Below, piece by piece: positions 53,281 to 61,370 of a DNA stretch of 64,000 bases. The stretch's first letter is position 1. The number at the start of each line of letters is the position of its first letter. The position numbers and the translations under genes were made by a program. Below the pieces are notes generated by a model. It had not been told where the DNA came from and searched no databases. It saw only the letters and a list, made by a program, of their open reading frames with translations. Source of the stretch: Dorea sp. AF36-15AT (lineage in GTDB: Bacteria > Bacillota > Clostridia > Lachnospirales > Lachnospiraceae); the NCBI RefSeq assembly GCF_003477705.1, contig NZ_QUDV01000006.1, forward strand, positions 1-64,000, read 5' to 3'.

Positions 53281-54432
53281 ATGAATCAAATTTATTTTGA
53301 CAATGGCAGTACGTCATGGCCAAAGGCACCAGGTGTGCCGGAAGCCATGGCGGATTTGTTAGCTCACGGTGCATTTAATATTAACCGTGGCAATTATGAA
53401 GGCGCATACGAGATCGAAGGCGTCGTGCTGGATACGAGAGAACAGCTGACGCGTCTTTTTCATGCGAAGAATTCTAAGGGAGTAGTGTTTACACCGAGTG
53501 TGACCTATTCCCTCAATCTGTTTATAAAAGGCTTTTTGAAGCCCGGAGATCATGTGATCGTGACGGGGCTGGAGCATAATGCAGTGATGCGCCCGCTGGA
53601 ACAGATGAAGGCTGTGGGTGTGGACTATGACATTGCACAGACAGACAGAGACGGCAATCTGGATCTTGAACATTTAAAATCACTGATTGGAGACAGCACC
53701 AGAGCGGTATTGGTAACTCATGCGTCAAATGTGTGTGGAACCGTAGTTCCGATTGAAGAAATTGGTAAGATCTGTCAGGAACATGATTTGATCTTTGCAG
53801 TGGATACGGCACAGACTGCAGGAACATTGGATATCGATATGGAGAATTGCGGGATTGATTTCCTGGCGTTTACCGGTCACAAGGGACTGCTTGGACCACA
53901 GGGAATCGGTGGATTTCTGATATCAGAGAGGCTGGATCGAGATATGAAGCCGTTGATTGCAGGAGGTACCGGAAGTCAGTCAGATTCTCTGCTGATGCCG
54001 GAGAATCTGCCGGATAAGTATGAGAGCGGTACAATGAACCTTCCGGGGATCATAGGATTGCATACGGCGCTGTCTTATTTAGAAGAACAGGGAATCGAAC
54101 GCATACATGACCGTAAGATGTCGCTGACTGGATATTTTCTCGAGCGAGTGTCTGAGAATTCTAAGATACGGATCGTGGGTCGAAAAGATCTGGAACACAG
54201 AGTGGCAGTAGTGTCATTGGATTTTCAGACGGTGGACAATGCAGTAGCTGCCTTTGAACTGGAGCAGGCAGCAGGGATTATGACCAGAGTAGGACTACAC
54301 TGTGCACCTGTGGCACACCGGTCGCTTGGCACTTTTCCGCAGGGAACCGTGCGGTTTGCATTCAGCGCATCGAATACAGAAGAAGAGATAGATATTTGTA
54401 TAGAAGAAATAAATAAAATCGCCTACATATAG
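53281..54432 (+). CDS. Class V aminotransferase, cysteine desulfurase family
   Basis: 383-aa PLP enzyme of the NifS/CsdB type. It starts NQIYFDNGSTSWPKAPGVPEAM; the PLP lysine is in FTGHKGLLGPQG (about residues 199-210), HASNVCG and VDTAQTAGT are cofactor segments, and a late RVGLHCAPVAHRSLG loop carries the candidate catalytic cysteine. It would liberate sulfur (or selenium) from cysteine as a persulfide. Next to the double-cubane protein, DUF3343 protein and activator, which suggests sulfur supply or selenium handling for that system (inference). Confidence 0.9.
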   Translation: MNQIYFDNGSTSWPKAPGVPEAMADLLAHGAFNINRGNYEGAYEIEGVVLDTREQLTRLFHAKNSKGVVFTPSVTYSLNLFIKGFLKPGDHVIVTGLEHNAVMRPLEQMKAVGVDYDIAQTDRDGNLDLEHLKSLIGDSTRAVLVTHASNVCGTVVPIEEIGKICQEHDLIFAVDTAQTAGTLDIDMENCGIDFLAFTGHKGLLGPQGIGGFLISERLDRDMKPLIAGGTGSQSDSLLMPENLPDKYESGTMNLPGIIGLHTALSYLEEQGIERIHDRKMSLTGYFLERVSENSKIRIVGRKDLEHRVAVVSLDFQTVDNAVAAFELEQAAGIMTRVGLHCAPVAHRSLGTFPQGTVRFAFSASNTEEEIDICIEEINKIAYI

Positions 54433-54463
54433 ATGAAAACTATAACAAAAAGCCTTGTTATTA

Positions 54464-54492
54464 TTGTGAATAATTGATAAAAATGTTACGAT
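54464..54492 (+). promoter_or_regulatory. Candidate promoter of the double-cubane operon
   Basis: -35 TTGTGA (54464-54469) and -10 TACGAT (54487-54492) with a 17-bp spacer in an AT-rich gap of 107 bp. Confidence 0.45.
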
Positions 54493-54539
54493 AAAAATAG
54501 ATTAATTGTTCAAATGCGATAATAAGGAGGAAAAGAATT

Positions 54540-55814
54540 ATGGCAGATAATCAGAAAATGTGGGAAGAACTGGGGATGAATCTGGAGCTGCATGATCAGT
54601 TGTGTCAGGTGCTTCCACAGGCGGTTGGGGATGTATTTCTCTCTCAGGAAAACCGCCCGGACGGAATGGACTATTATGATATGGTAGTTGCAGATATTCA
54701 CGGTATCCGCCCATCAGAACTGATTGAACATCAGAAAAAAGGCGGCAAGGTATTTGGTACATTCTGTGTATACGTACCGGATGAGGTGATCTTCGCAGCA
54801 GATGCAATTGCGACCGGACTCTGCGGCGGATCTCAGTTCTGGGTACCGGGAGGCGAGAAGGTGCTTCCGAATAATACCTGTCCGCTGATCAAAGCATCTG
54901 TAGGAGCAAGACTTGACCGTACCTGTCCATTTTTCCGGATCGCGGATATGTATATCGGAGAGACTACCTGTGATGGTAAAAAGAAGGCATGGGAGATTTT
55001 GTCTGAGGACGTACCGGTACATGTAATGGATCTTCCGCAGATGAAACGTGCCAAGGATGTAAAGGCATGGGCAGAAGAGATTAAAGAGCTGATGCATGTG
55101 GTAGAAGAATTTACCGGTAACAAAGTGACAGCAGAGAAGTTAGCAGAAAGTATCAAACTGATTAATAATAAGAGAAAAGCGTTGGACAGACTGTATGCCT
55201 GTCGTAAGAATGAGAAGCTTCCAATCAGCGGTACGGATGCATTGGTTATTTCTCAGATTGCATTTTATGATGATCCGGCAAGATTTGCACAGATGACGAA
55301 TAAACTGTGTGATGAGTTGGAGCAGCGGATCAAAGATGGTGTCAGTGTAGTGCCGGAAGGAACCAAGAGAATCATGCTGACAGGAACACCGCTTGCAATT
55401 CCGAACTGGAAGCTTCATAATATTGTTGAGACCAGCGGAGCAGTGGTTGTTTGTGAAGAAATGTGCACAGGTACCCGTTACTTTGAGCGTTTTGTAGACG
55501 AGAGTGGTACTACGATCGACGAGCAGATCGATGCAATCGCAGAGCGGTATATGGGCATTAACTGTGCATGCTTTACACCAAATCATGGAAGAATCGATGA
55601 TATCCTCCGCCTGGCAAAAGAATACAAAGTAGACGGAATCATTGATGTGAATCTGAAGTTCTGTAACCTTTACGACACCGAAGGATATTTCGTAGAGCGT
55701 GCGATGAAGGAAGCAGGTATTCCGGTACTGGGAATCGAGACCGATTACACGGACAGCGATGCTCAGCAGCTTCGTACCAGAATCAGTGCATTTGTGGAGA
55801 TGCTTAATAACTAA
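54540..55814 (+). CDS. 2-hydroxyacyl-CoA dehydratase subunit D family protein (double-cubane cluster protein type)
   Basis: 424-aa HgdB/FldB-superfamily iron-sulfur protein. Candidate cluster-ligand cysteines fall in NTCPLIKASVG, LDRTCPFFR, CEEMCTGTRYF and KFCNLYDTEGY-type segments. It is encoded alone, without the second dehydratase subunit or a CoA-transferase, next to one ATPase activator. This pattern fits the double-cubane [8Fe-9S] cluster proteins described from Carboxydothermus, which carry out ATP-driven low-potential reductions, rather than amino-acid fermentation dehydratases. Strong AAGGAGG ribosome site. The physiological substrate is unknown. Confidence 0.87.
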   Translation: MADNQKMWEELGMNLELHDQLCQVLPQAVGDVFLSQENRPDGMDYYDMVVADIHGIRPSELIEHQKKGGKVFGTFCVYVPDEVIFAADAIATGLCGGSQFWVPGGEKVLPNNTCPLIKASVGARLDRTCPFFRIADMYIGETTCDGKKKAWEILSEDVPVHVMDLPQMKRAKDVKAWAEEIKELMHVVEEFTGNKVTAEKLAESIKLINNKRKALDRLYACRKNEKLPISGTDALVISQIAFYDDPARFAQMTNKLCDELEQRIKDGVSVVPEGTKRIMLTGTPLAIPNWKLHNIVETSGAVVVCEEMCTGTRYFERFVDESGTTIDEQIDAIAERYMGINCACFTPNHGRIDDILRLAKEYKVDGIIDVNLKFCNLYDTEGYFVERAMKEAGIPVLGIETDYTDSDAQQLRTRISAFVEMLNN

Positions 55815-55829
55815 GGAGATATGGGATAG

Positions 55830-56090
55830 ATGTCAGAGATTCAGCATTATATTCTGTTTCCTAATCATGACAATGCAATGCGATTATACCGCGAATTAAA
55901 AAAGCTGGGGGTTCGGGCAGTGATTGCTCCTACCCCCAGAAGTGCGAGTAAATGCTGCGGCGTGTCGTTGATGGTGGAAAAGGACGATCTGGATACGATA
56001 TGGGAGACTGCAGAACAGAAGGAGATTGAGATTCTGAAAGTGGCAGAGGTGAAAAAGGACTTTAATCCACACCGCGACCGTTACTGTTAA
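55830..56090 (+). CDS. DUF3343 domain protein
   Basis: 86-aa small protein of the DUF3343 family (putative Se/S carrier-like). It has the pattern YILFPNHDNAMRLYRELKKLG and a vicinal cysteine pair C42-C43 in the SKCCGVSL motif. Family members often sit beside or are fused to YedF/SirA-like and selenium or sulfur metabolism proteins. Fifteen bases after the double-cubane gene and 41 before the activator, so in one operon. Confidence 0.88.
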   Translation: MSEIQHYILFPNHDNAMRLYRELKKLGVRAVIAPTPRSASKCCGVSLMVEKDDLDTIWETAEQKEIEILKVAEVKKDFNPHRDRYC

Positions 56091-56131
56091 AGATCGTAAA
56101 ACGAAATAGAAGAAATCAGAGGGAAGACAAG

Positions 56132-56902
56132 ATGTATTATGTAGGAATTGATATTGGATCTACTGCGTCCAAGACAGCAGTACGAGGAGATAAGGAATTA
56201 ATGTTTGTGCTGCCGACAGGATGGAGCAGTAAGGAGACAACCGGAGTGATCCGTGAGAGGCTTCTGGAGGAAGGAATCGATGTGGAATCTGACGATGTGA
56301 AAGTTGTGGCAACAGGATATGGAAGAGTTGCAGTAGACTTTGCAGATTATGTGATCACAGAGATTACCTGTCATGCCAGAGGCGGCAGAGAGATGGCAGG
56401 AGATGACTGCTCGATCATCGATGTCGGCGGACAGGATACAAAGGTGATACTGGTATCAGGCGGCATGGTACAGGATTTTCTGATGAATGATAAATGCTCG
56501 GCAGGAACCGGTAAATTCCTGGAGATAATGGCGAATCGCCTGGGTGTAACTCTGCAGGAGTTGTTTGATATGGCAGATACTGGAGATGTGTTATCGATCA
56601 GTTCACTCTGCACCGTATTTGCAGAATCAGAAGTGATCAATTATATCGGTGAAGGTAAGAAACGGGAAGATATCGCAGCCGGTGTGGTAGATTCTGTAGC
56701 AGCGAAGGTATCACAGCTTGCAGGCAGAAAGAATCTGGCAGATAAGGTGATCCTTACCGGAGGTTTGAGCAACAGCGAATACTTTACCAGGATCTTATCA
56801 GAGAAGCTTGGCAAGAAAGTAGAGATGACCGAGAACGGACGGTATGCCGGAGCAATCGGAGCAGCGTTGCTGGCAGAAGAGAAAAGTAAGAGAAGAAGAT
56901 AG
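56132..56902 (+). CDS. Acyl-CoA dehydratase activase (HgdC-like ATP-dependent activator)
   Basis: 256-aa ASKHA-fold ATPase that drives electrons into its partner iron-sulfur protein. Phosphate loop GIDIGSTASK (5-14), DVGGQDTKV (97-105), and the two cysteines that hold the dimer-bridging [4Fe-4S] cluster: C122 in DKCSAGTG and C160 in SSLCTVFAES. Normal length for the family. Partner is the double-cubane protein two genes upstream. Followed by a strong bidirectional terminator. Confidence 0.95.
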   Translation: MYYVGIDIGSTASKTAVRGDKELMFVLPTGWSSKETTGVIRERLLEEGIDVESDDVKVVATGYGRVAVDFADYVITEITCHARGGREMAGDDCSIIDVGGQDTKVILVSGGMVQDFLMNDKCSAGTGKFLEIMANRLGVTLQELFDMADTGDVLSISSLCTVFAESEVINYIGEGKKREDIAAGVVDSVAAKVSQLAGRKNLADKVILTGGLSNSEYFTRILSEKLGKKVEMTENGRYAGAIGAALLAEEKSKRRR

Positions 56903-56910
56903 CAATATAA

Positions 56911-56959
56911 AAAGGCGGTCGGAGATTCGAGGGTACTCGAACTCCGACCGCTATATTTT
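56911..56959. terminator. Bidirectional terminator with nested palindromes
   Basis: A 10-bp stem GCGGTCGGAG / CTCCGACCGC (56915-56924 with 56942-56951) encloses a second 6-bp stem TTCGAG / CTCGAA (56926-56931 with 56936-56941). A runs on the left and T runs on the right let it serve both the activator operon (+) and the small minus-strand gene. Confidence 0.9.
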
Positions 56960-56970
56960 TATATATGAGT

Positions 56971-57204
56971 TTAGGCAATGTACTTGGTATCTATTGCGTA
57001 AGCTAACAGTTTTGAGATATCTTCGCGATTATGGAGGGCTAACTGAAGCTCTGAGAAATGGCCGTCAATAGAAAGGATATTCTGTGTGAGTTTGGATTTT
57101 AAGTCAATACGTGAGCCATCTTTCTTTACTAATTCTACTTTGTCTTTGCATTCATTTACTACGTTAAAAAATTCTTCTGAGTTATCGATATTAAAAAGTT
57201 TCAT
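56971..57204 (-). CDS. HPr-like small protein lacking the phosphorylatable histidine
   Basis: 77-aa protein, the only gene on the minus strand. By eye the spacing of KVELVKKDGSRIDLKSKLTQNILSI ... EDISKLLAYAI resembles the HPr phosphocarrier fold (strand V-x-L, then G-x-x-[VI]-[DN]-[LIVM]-K-S), but the N-terminal GIHARPA loop with His15 is absent. The start is placed at 57204 because AAGGAAGGAG precedes it on the minus strand; an in-frame ATG at 57234 lies upstream of that site. Terminates at the shared hairpin at 56911-56959. Function unknown; the HPr resemblance is tentative. Confidence 0.65.
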   Translation of the reverse strand: MKLFNIDNSEEFFNVVNECKDKVELVKKDGSRIDLKSKLTQNILSIDGHFSELQLALHNREDISKLLAYAIDTKYIA

Positions 57205-57534
57205 ACTTTTCAAACTCCTTCCTTTGTTAAACATTTATCATCTTTTCTTTTGCTGATTTTATTTTAACTGAAATACAGAAAATATCAATGCATTTAATGT
57301 ATGAATTATACAAAACCAAATGAAAAAAATTGTGCAATATTACAAATACGATTAAGGATGTCAAAGCTATAGATAAAAAAGACGATTCTTTGTGTAAAAA
57401 ATAACAATAGAATAGCATTTCTGCCTTTCAAAAAAAGTACTTGCCAAATCTTTTTTATTATGATATTGTTTGAAGGTCAAAATATTTTAAAACAAAATAA
57501 TATGAAAACAAAGGTAAATAAAGAGGCGGATATG
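57205..57534. other. Divergent AT-rich intergenic region
   Basis: About 330 bp between the minus-strand gene and fabH. It holds the ribosome site of the minus-strand gene, very AT-rich sequence, and the fab promoter/operator at 57441-57481. Nothing else recognisable. Confidence 0.6.
57441..57481 (+). promoter_or_regulatory. fab operon promoter with FabT-like operator
   Basis: -35 TTGCCA (57441-57446) and -10 TATTGT (57464-57469) are 17 bp apart. The palindrome TTTGA-AGG-TCAAA (57469-57481) touches the -10 and covers the start site. It matches the TTTGAnnnTCAAA core of FabT boxes that repress streptococcal fab operons. No fabT gene is in the window. Confidence 0.65.
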
Positions 57535-58452
57535 ATGATAGGAAAGATATGTGGCACAGGATCCGGTATTCCAGTAAAAATCATGGATAATGATGATCTG
57601 TCGAATATGGTGGATACGAATGATGCGTGGATCCGTGAGCGTACCGGCGTAGAGAAACGCCATATCGCAGAGTCAGAATCCACAGTGTCTATGGCAGTGG
57701 AAGCAGGCAGACAGGCGCTTGCACAGACAGGAATACGACCGGAAGAGTTGGATATGATAGTGGTGTCAACGATGTCACCGGATGCAGTGCTTCCTTGTAC
57801 AGCCTGCGAAGTGCAAAAGGCTATCGGCGCAGAGGGTGCGGTCTGTTTTGATTTGCAGGCAGCATGTACAGGATTTATATTTGCGTATAATACAGCGCAG
57901 GCGTACATTCAGAGTAATATGTGCAGAACAGTATTATTGATCGGGAGTGAGAGATTGTCCAGGCTGGTAGACTGGACCGACAGAGGAACCTGTATTTTAT
58001 TTGGTGACGGTGCCGGAGCAGCAGTTTTGAAGGCAGCAGAAGGAAGAGCCTATCTTCCGGCTTTTCATTCTGATGGAAAAAGGGGAGAAGCTCTGACCTG
58101 TGACAGATACATTCATATGGATGGAAGAGCAGTGTTTCAGTTTGCGGTAACCAGAGTGCCGGAGGTGATTCGTGAAGTACTCACAAAAAATGAACTGCTC
58201 ATGGAGGATGTTGATTATTTTGTTCTGCATCAGGCAAATCGGAGAATTGTGGAAGCAGTGGCAAAAAGATTGAGACAGCCAATTGAGAAATTTCCGATGA
58301 ATCTTCAAGAATATGGAAATACATCTTCTGCAAGTATTCCGATTCTTCTGGATGAAATGAATCGGTCAGGAAAGCTGAAAAAAGGTCAGAAGCTTGTAGT
58401 GGCAGGATTTGGGGCAGGTCTTTCGTGGGGCGCATCCATTGTAGAATGGTAA
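57535..58452 (+). CDS. fabH: 3-oxoacyl-[acyl-carrier-protein] synthase III
   Basis: 305-aa condensing enzyme starting fatty-acid synthesis from acetyl-CoA (or branched primers) and malonyl-ACP. Catalytic C111 in DLQAACTGF, histidine in FVLHQANRRI and asparagine in YGNTSSASIP. The start at 57535 (or the adjacent ATG 57532) follows AGAGGCGGA; the longer in-frame ATG at 57460 overlaps the operator. It is first in the fab operon. Confidence 0.95.
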   Translation: MIGKICGTGSGIPVKIMDNDDLSNMVDTNDAWIRERTGVEKRHIAESESTVSMAVEAGRQALAQTGIRPEELDMIVVSTMSPDAVLPCTACEVQKAIGAEGAVCFDLQAACTGFIFAYNTAQAYIQSNMCRTVLLIGSERLSRLVDWTDRGTCILFGDGAGAAVLKAAEGRAYLPAFHSDGKRGEALTCDRYIHMDGRAVFQFAVTRVPEVIREVLTKNELLMEDVDYFVLHQANRRIVEAVAKRLRQPIEKFPMNLQEYGNTSSASIPILLDEMNRSGKLKKGQKLVVAGFGAGLSWGASIVEW

Positions 58453-58542
58453 AAATGATTGAAAGGTAATTACCGGTAAGGAGCCGGATTACATAGATAC
58501 AGAAAACTTAGAAATGAACAAATATGAAGGAGAATAAGAATT

Positions 58543-58761
58543 ATGTTAGAAAGAGTAAAAGAAATCGTAGCAGATACACTGGGAACAGAAGCAGAGAAGT
58601 TGACTGAGGCGACTTCATTCAAGGCTGATCTGGATGCAGATTCACTGGATTTATTTGAAATGGTAATGGCACTGGAAGAGGAATTTGGTAAGGAAATCCC
58701 AACGGAGGATCTGGAGAAGATTGCAACGATTGGAGATGTAGTTGCTTATCTTGAGAAATAG
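58543..58761 (+). CDS. acpP: Acyl carrier protein
   Basis: 72-aa acidic four-helix protein. Phosphopantetheine attachment S34 in DADSLDLFE. Strong AAGGAG before ATG. The 90-bp gap after fabH holds no evident terminator. Carries growing acyl chains for the enzymes encoded on either side. Confidence 0.97.
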   Translation: MLERVKEIVADTLGTEAEKLTEATSFKADLDADSLDLFEMVMALEEEFGKEIPTEDLEKIATIGDVVAYLEK

Positions 58762-58773
58762 GAGCTGGGTGAT

Positions 58774-59712
58774 ATGAAGACAGAGATTACAGAACTTTTA
58801 GGAATTCGTTATCCGATTATCCAGGGAGGCATGGCCTGGGTGGCAGATTATCATCTGGCGGCTGCCGTGTCTAATGCAGGAGGTCTTGGATTGATCGGAA
58901 GCGGAGGCGCACCGGCAGAATGGGTCAGAGAGCAGGTGCGAGAAGCAAAGAAACTGACAGATCAGCCATTTGGTGTCAATCTGATGCTGATGAATCCGGA
59001 AGCCGATCAGATCGCGAAAGTACTGGTAGAAGAAGGCGTGGCAGTTGTAACGACAGGTGCAGGAAGTCCGGAAAAATATATGAGCATGTGGAAAGAAGCC
59101 GGTATGAAGGTAATTCCGGTAGTGGCAAGCGTGGCGTTGGCAAAGAGAATGGAACGCTGTGGTGCGGATGCTCTTGTAGCAGAAGGAACGGAAGCCGGGG
59201 GACATATTGGAGAACTGACTACGATGGTACTGGTTCCGCAGATTGTTGATGCAGTATCTGTACCGGTAATCGCAGCTGGTGGAATCGCAGATGGCAGAGG
59301 AATTGCAGCAGCCTTTATGCTGGGAGCAAGAGGAGTGCAGATGGGCACACAGTTTGTGGTAACAAAAGAATGTAATGTTCATGAGAATTATAAACAGGCA
59401 TTGATTAAGGCAAGAGATATTGATTCTCGTGTGACAGGGAGAACCACCGGGCATCCGGTCCGTGTCCTTCGCAATGCAATGGTAAAAGAGTACCTGAAGA
59501 AGGAACAGGCTGGAGTTCCATTTGAAGAACTGGAACAGCTGACACTCGGCGCACTGCGCAAGGCAGTAGTGGATGGAGATGTAACTAATGGAAGTGTTAT
59601 GGCAGGTCAGTGTGCGTCGATGGCTCATGAGGTAATGACTTGTAAAGAATTGATCACAAAGCTGACTTGCGAGACAGATAAATTGATCGGAGGCTCAGGG
59701 TTCTATGAGTAA
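58774..59712 (+). CDS. fabK: Enoyl-[acyl-carrier-protein] reductase FabK
   Basis: 312-aa FMN-dependent TIM-barrel reductase of the FabK/nitronate-monooxygenase superfamily, performing the last step of each elongation cycle. PIIQGGMAWVADYHLAAAVSNAGGLGLIG at the N-terminus and EGTEAGGHIG with the FMN-side histidine are typical. Its place between acpP and fabD is the same as in Streptococcus, supporting FabK over nitronate monooxygenase. No fabI is seen. The end overlaps fabD as ATGAGTAA. Confidence 0.94.
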   Translation: MKTEITELLGIRYPIIQGGMAWVADYHLAAAVSNAGGLGLIGSGGAPAEWVREQVREAKKLTDQPFGVNLMLMNPEADQIAKVLVEEGVAVVTTGAGSPEKYMSMWKEAGMKVIPVVASVALAKRMERCGADALVAEGTEAGGHIGELTTMVLVPQIVDAVSVPVIAAGGIADGRGIAAAFMLGARGVQMGTQFVVTKECNVHENYKQALIKARDIDSRVTGRTTGHPVRVLRNAMVKEYLKKEQAGVPFEELEQLTLGALRKAVVDGDVTNGSVMAGQCASMAHEVMTCKELITKLTCETDKLIGGSGFYE

Positions 59713-60634
59713 GATTGCATTTATCTATCCGGGACAGGGAGCGCAGAAAGCTGGCATGGGAAAGGATTTCTATGAAAACAGTCCGCTTGCCAGAGATATC
59801 TATGACCGGGCATCGGAATGTCTCAAACTGGATATGAGGGCATTATGTTTTGAGGAAAATGACTTGCTGAATCAGACGGAATATACGCAGGCAGCTATGG
59901 TGACAACCTGTCTTGCAATGACTGCGGTATTGAATGAACAGGGAGCAGAAGCGGACGTGACAGCAGGATTGAGTCTGGGAGAATACTGTGCCATTGCAGA
60001 GGCAGGTGCAATGGATCTGTTGGATGCGATCCGCCTGGTCCGAGTACGCGGACAACTGATGCAGCATACAGTTCCGACAGGAGAAGGCGCGATGGCGGCA
60101 GTGCTTGGAATGGATGCAGATCAGATTGATGCCGTGATTGAACCAATTGTGAATGTAACGGTAGCTAATTATAATTGCCCGGGGCAGATTGTAATCACAG
60201 GAGGAACAGCAGGCATCGAACAGGCATCCAAGACATTGAAAGAGGCTGGTGCAAAGCGGGTAGTTTCACTGAATGTCAGTGGACCGTTTCATTCACCGAT
60301 GCTTCGGAGTGCAGGGGAAAAGCTTGGCAAAGAGCTGTTGACAGTACAGCTTGGTGAGTTGAAGATCCCATATGTAACGAATGTGACGGCAGAGTATGTG
60401 ACAGACAGCAGCAAGATCCGGGAGCTTCTTACCAGACAGGTATATTCACCGGTGCGCTGGGAGCAGAGCATCCGGAAAATGATCGCACAGGGCGTGGATA
60501 CGTTTGTGGAAATCGGACCAGGCAGAACCTTAACCGGATTTTTACGTAAAATCGATCGGAATGTGACGGTATATCAGGTAAATACCTGGGAAGATTCAAA
60601 GCAAATTATGGAGGAGTTATGGAAGAAAAAGTAG
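59705..60634 (+). CDS. fabD: Malonyl-CoA:ACP transacylase
   Basis: 309-aa enzyme loading malonyl units onto ACP. Nucleophile motif GLSLGEY (serine near residue 90), catalytic histidine in [10 protein letters not shown] near 197, and [12 protein letters not shown] at the start. Its ATG is inside the fabK stop, and its own 3' end overlaps fabG by 16 nt. Confidence 0.96.
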   Translation: MSKIAFIYPGQGAQKAGMGKDFYENSPLARDIYDRASECLKLDMRALCFEENDLLNQTEYTQAAMVTTCLAMTAVLNEQGAEADVTAGLSLGEYCAIAEAGAMDLLDAIRLVRVRGQLMQHTVPTGEGAMAAVLGMDADQIDAVIEPIVNVTVANYNCPGQIVITGGTAGIEQASKTLKEAGAKRVVSLNVSGPFHSPMLRSAGEKLGKELLTVQLGELKIPYVTNVTAEYVTDSSKIRELLTRQVYSPVRWEQSIRKMIAQGVDTFVEIGPGRTLTGFLRKIDRNVTVYQVNTWEDSKQIMEELWKKK

Positions 60635-61356
60635 CGGTGGTAACAGGTGCATCCAGAGGAATCGGAAGAGCAATTGCAATGGAACTTGCAGAAAAAGGAT
60701 ACAAGGTGATTTTAAATTACTGTGGCTCTAAGGTTCGTGCAGAGCAGGCGGCAGAAGAAATCTGCGCAGCAGGCGGACAGGCAAAAGCCGTACAGTGTGA
60801 TGTATCAGATTACATAGCATGCGAGACATTTATCAGCAATACTATCAAAGAGGAAGGACGGATAGATGTATTGGTTAATAATGCCGGAATCACCAGAGAT
60901 GGACTTCTTATGAAGATGTCGGAGGAAGATTTCGATGCGGTGATCAATACGAATCTGAAGGGATGCTTTCACTGTATGCGATTTGTTTCCAGACAGATGT
61001 TAAAGCAGAGAAGCGGAAGAATCATTAATTTGTCTTCTGTATCCGGAGTGGCAGGTAATGCAGGGCAGGCAAATTATGCAGCATCTAAAGCCGGTGTGAT
61101 CGGGCTTACCAAAACCGCTGCAAAAGAGCTGGCAAGCCGTGGAATCACAGTCAATGCAATCGCACCGGGATTCATCAATACAGAGATGACAGAGATATTA
61201 TCAGATGCAGTAAAAGAAGGAGCCAGAGGGCAGATTCCATTGGGACATTTTGGAAGACCGGAAGATGTGGCAAAGGCAGCAGCATTTCTGGCATCGGAAG
61301 ATGCGGCTTATATCACAGGCCAGGTGATTCATGTTGATGGCGGCATGGTCATGTAG
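60619..61356 (+). CDS. fabG: 3-oxoacyl-[acyl-carrier-protein] reductase
   Basis: 245-aa NADPH-dependent short-chain dehydrogenase. Cofactor motif [18 protein letters not shown], catalytic serine and YAASKAG (Tyr/Lys), and a C-terminal [15 protein letters not shown] typical of FabG. GGAGGAG ribosome site within the end of fabD. Confidence 0.96.
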   Translation: MEEKVAVVTGASRGIGRAIAMELAEKGYKVILNYCGSKVRAEQAAEEICAAGGQAKAVQCDVSDYIACETFISNTIKEEGRIDVLVNNAGITRDGLLMKMSEEDFDAVINTNLKGCFHCMRFVSRQMLKQRSGRIINLSSVSGVAGNAGQANYAASKAGVIGLTKTAAKELASRGITVNAIAPGFINTEMTEILSDAVKEGARGQIPLGHFGRPEDVAKAAAFLASEDAAYITGQVIHVDGGMVM

Positions 61357-61370
61357 AGAAGGAGAAGAGT

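Noticed and set aside
54433..54460. Short inverted repeat TAACAA / TTGTTA as a terminator
   Set aside because: Six AT-rich base pairs with no T-run; too weak.
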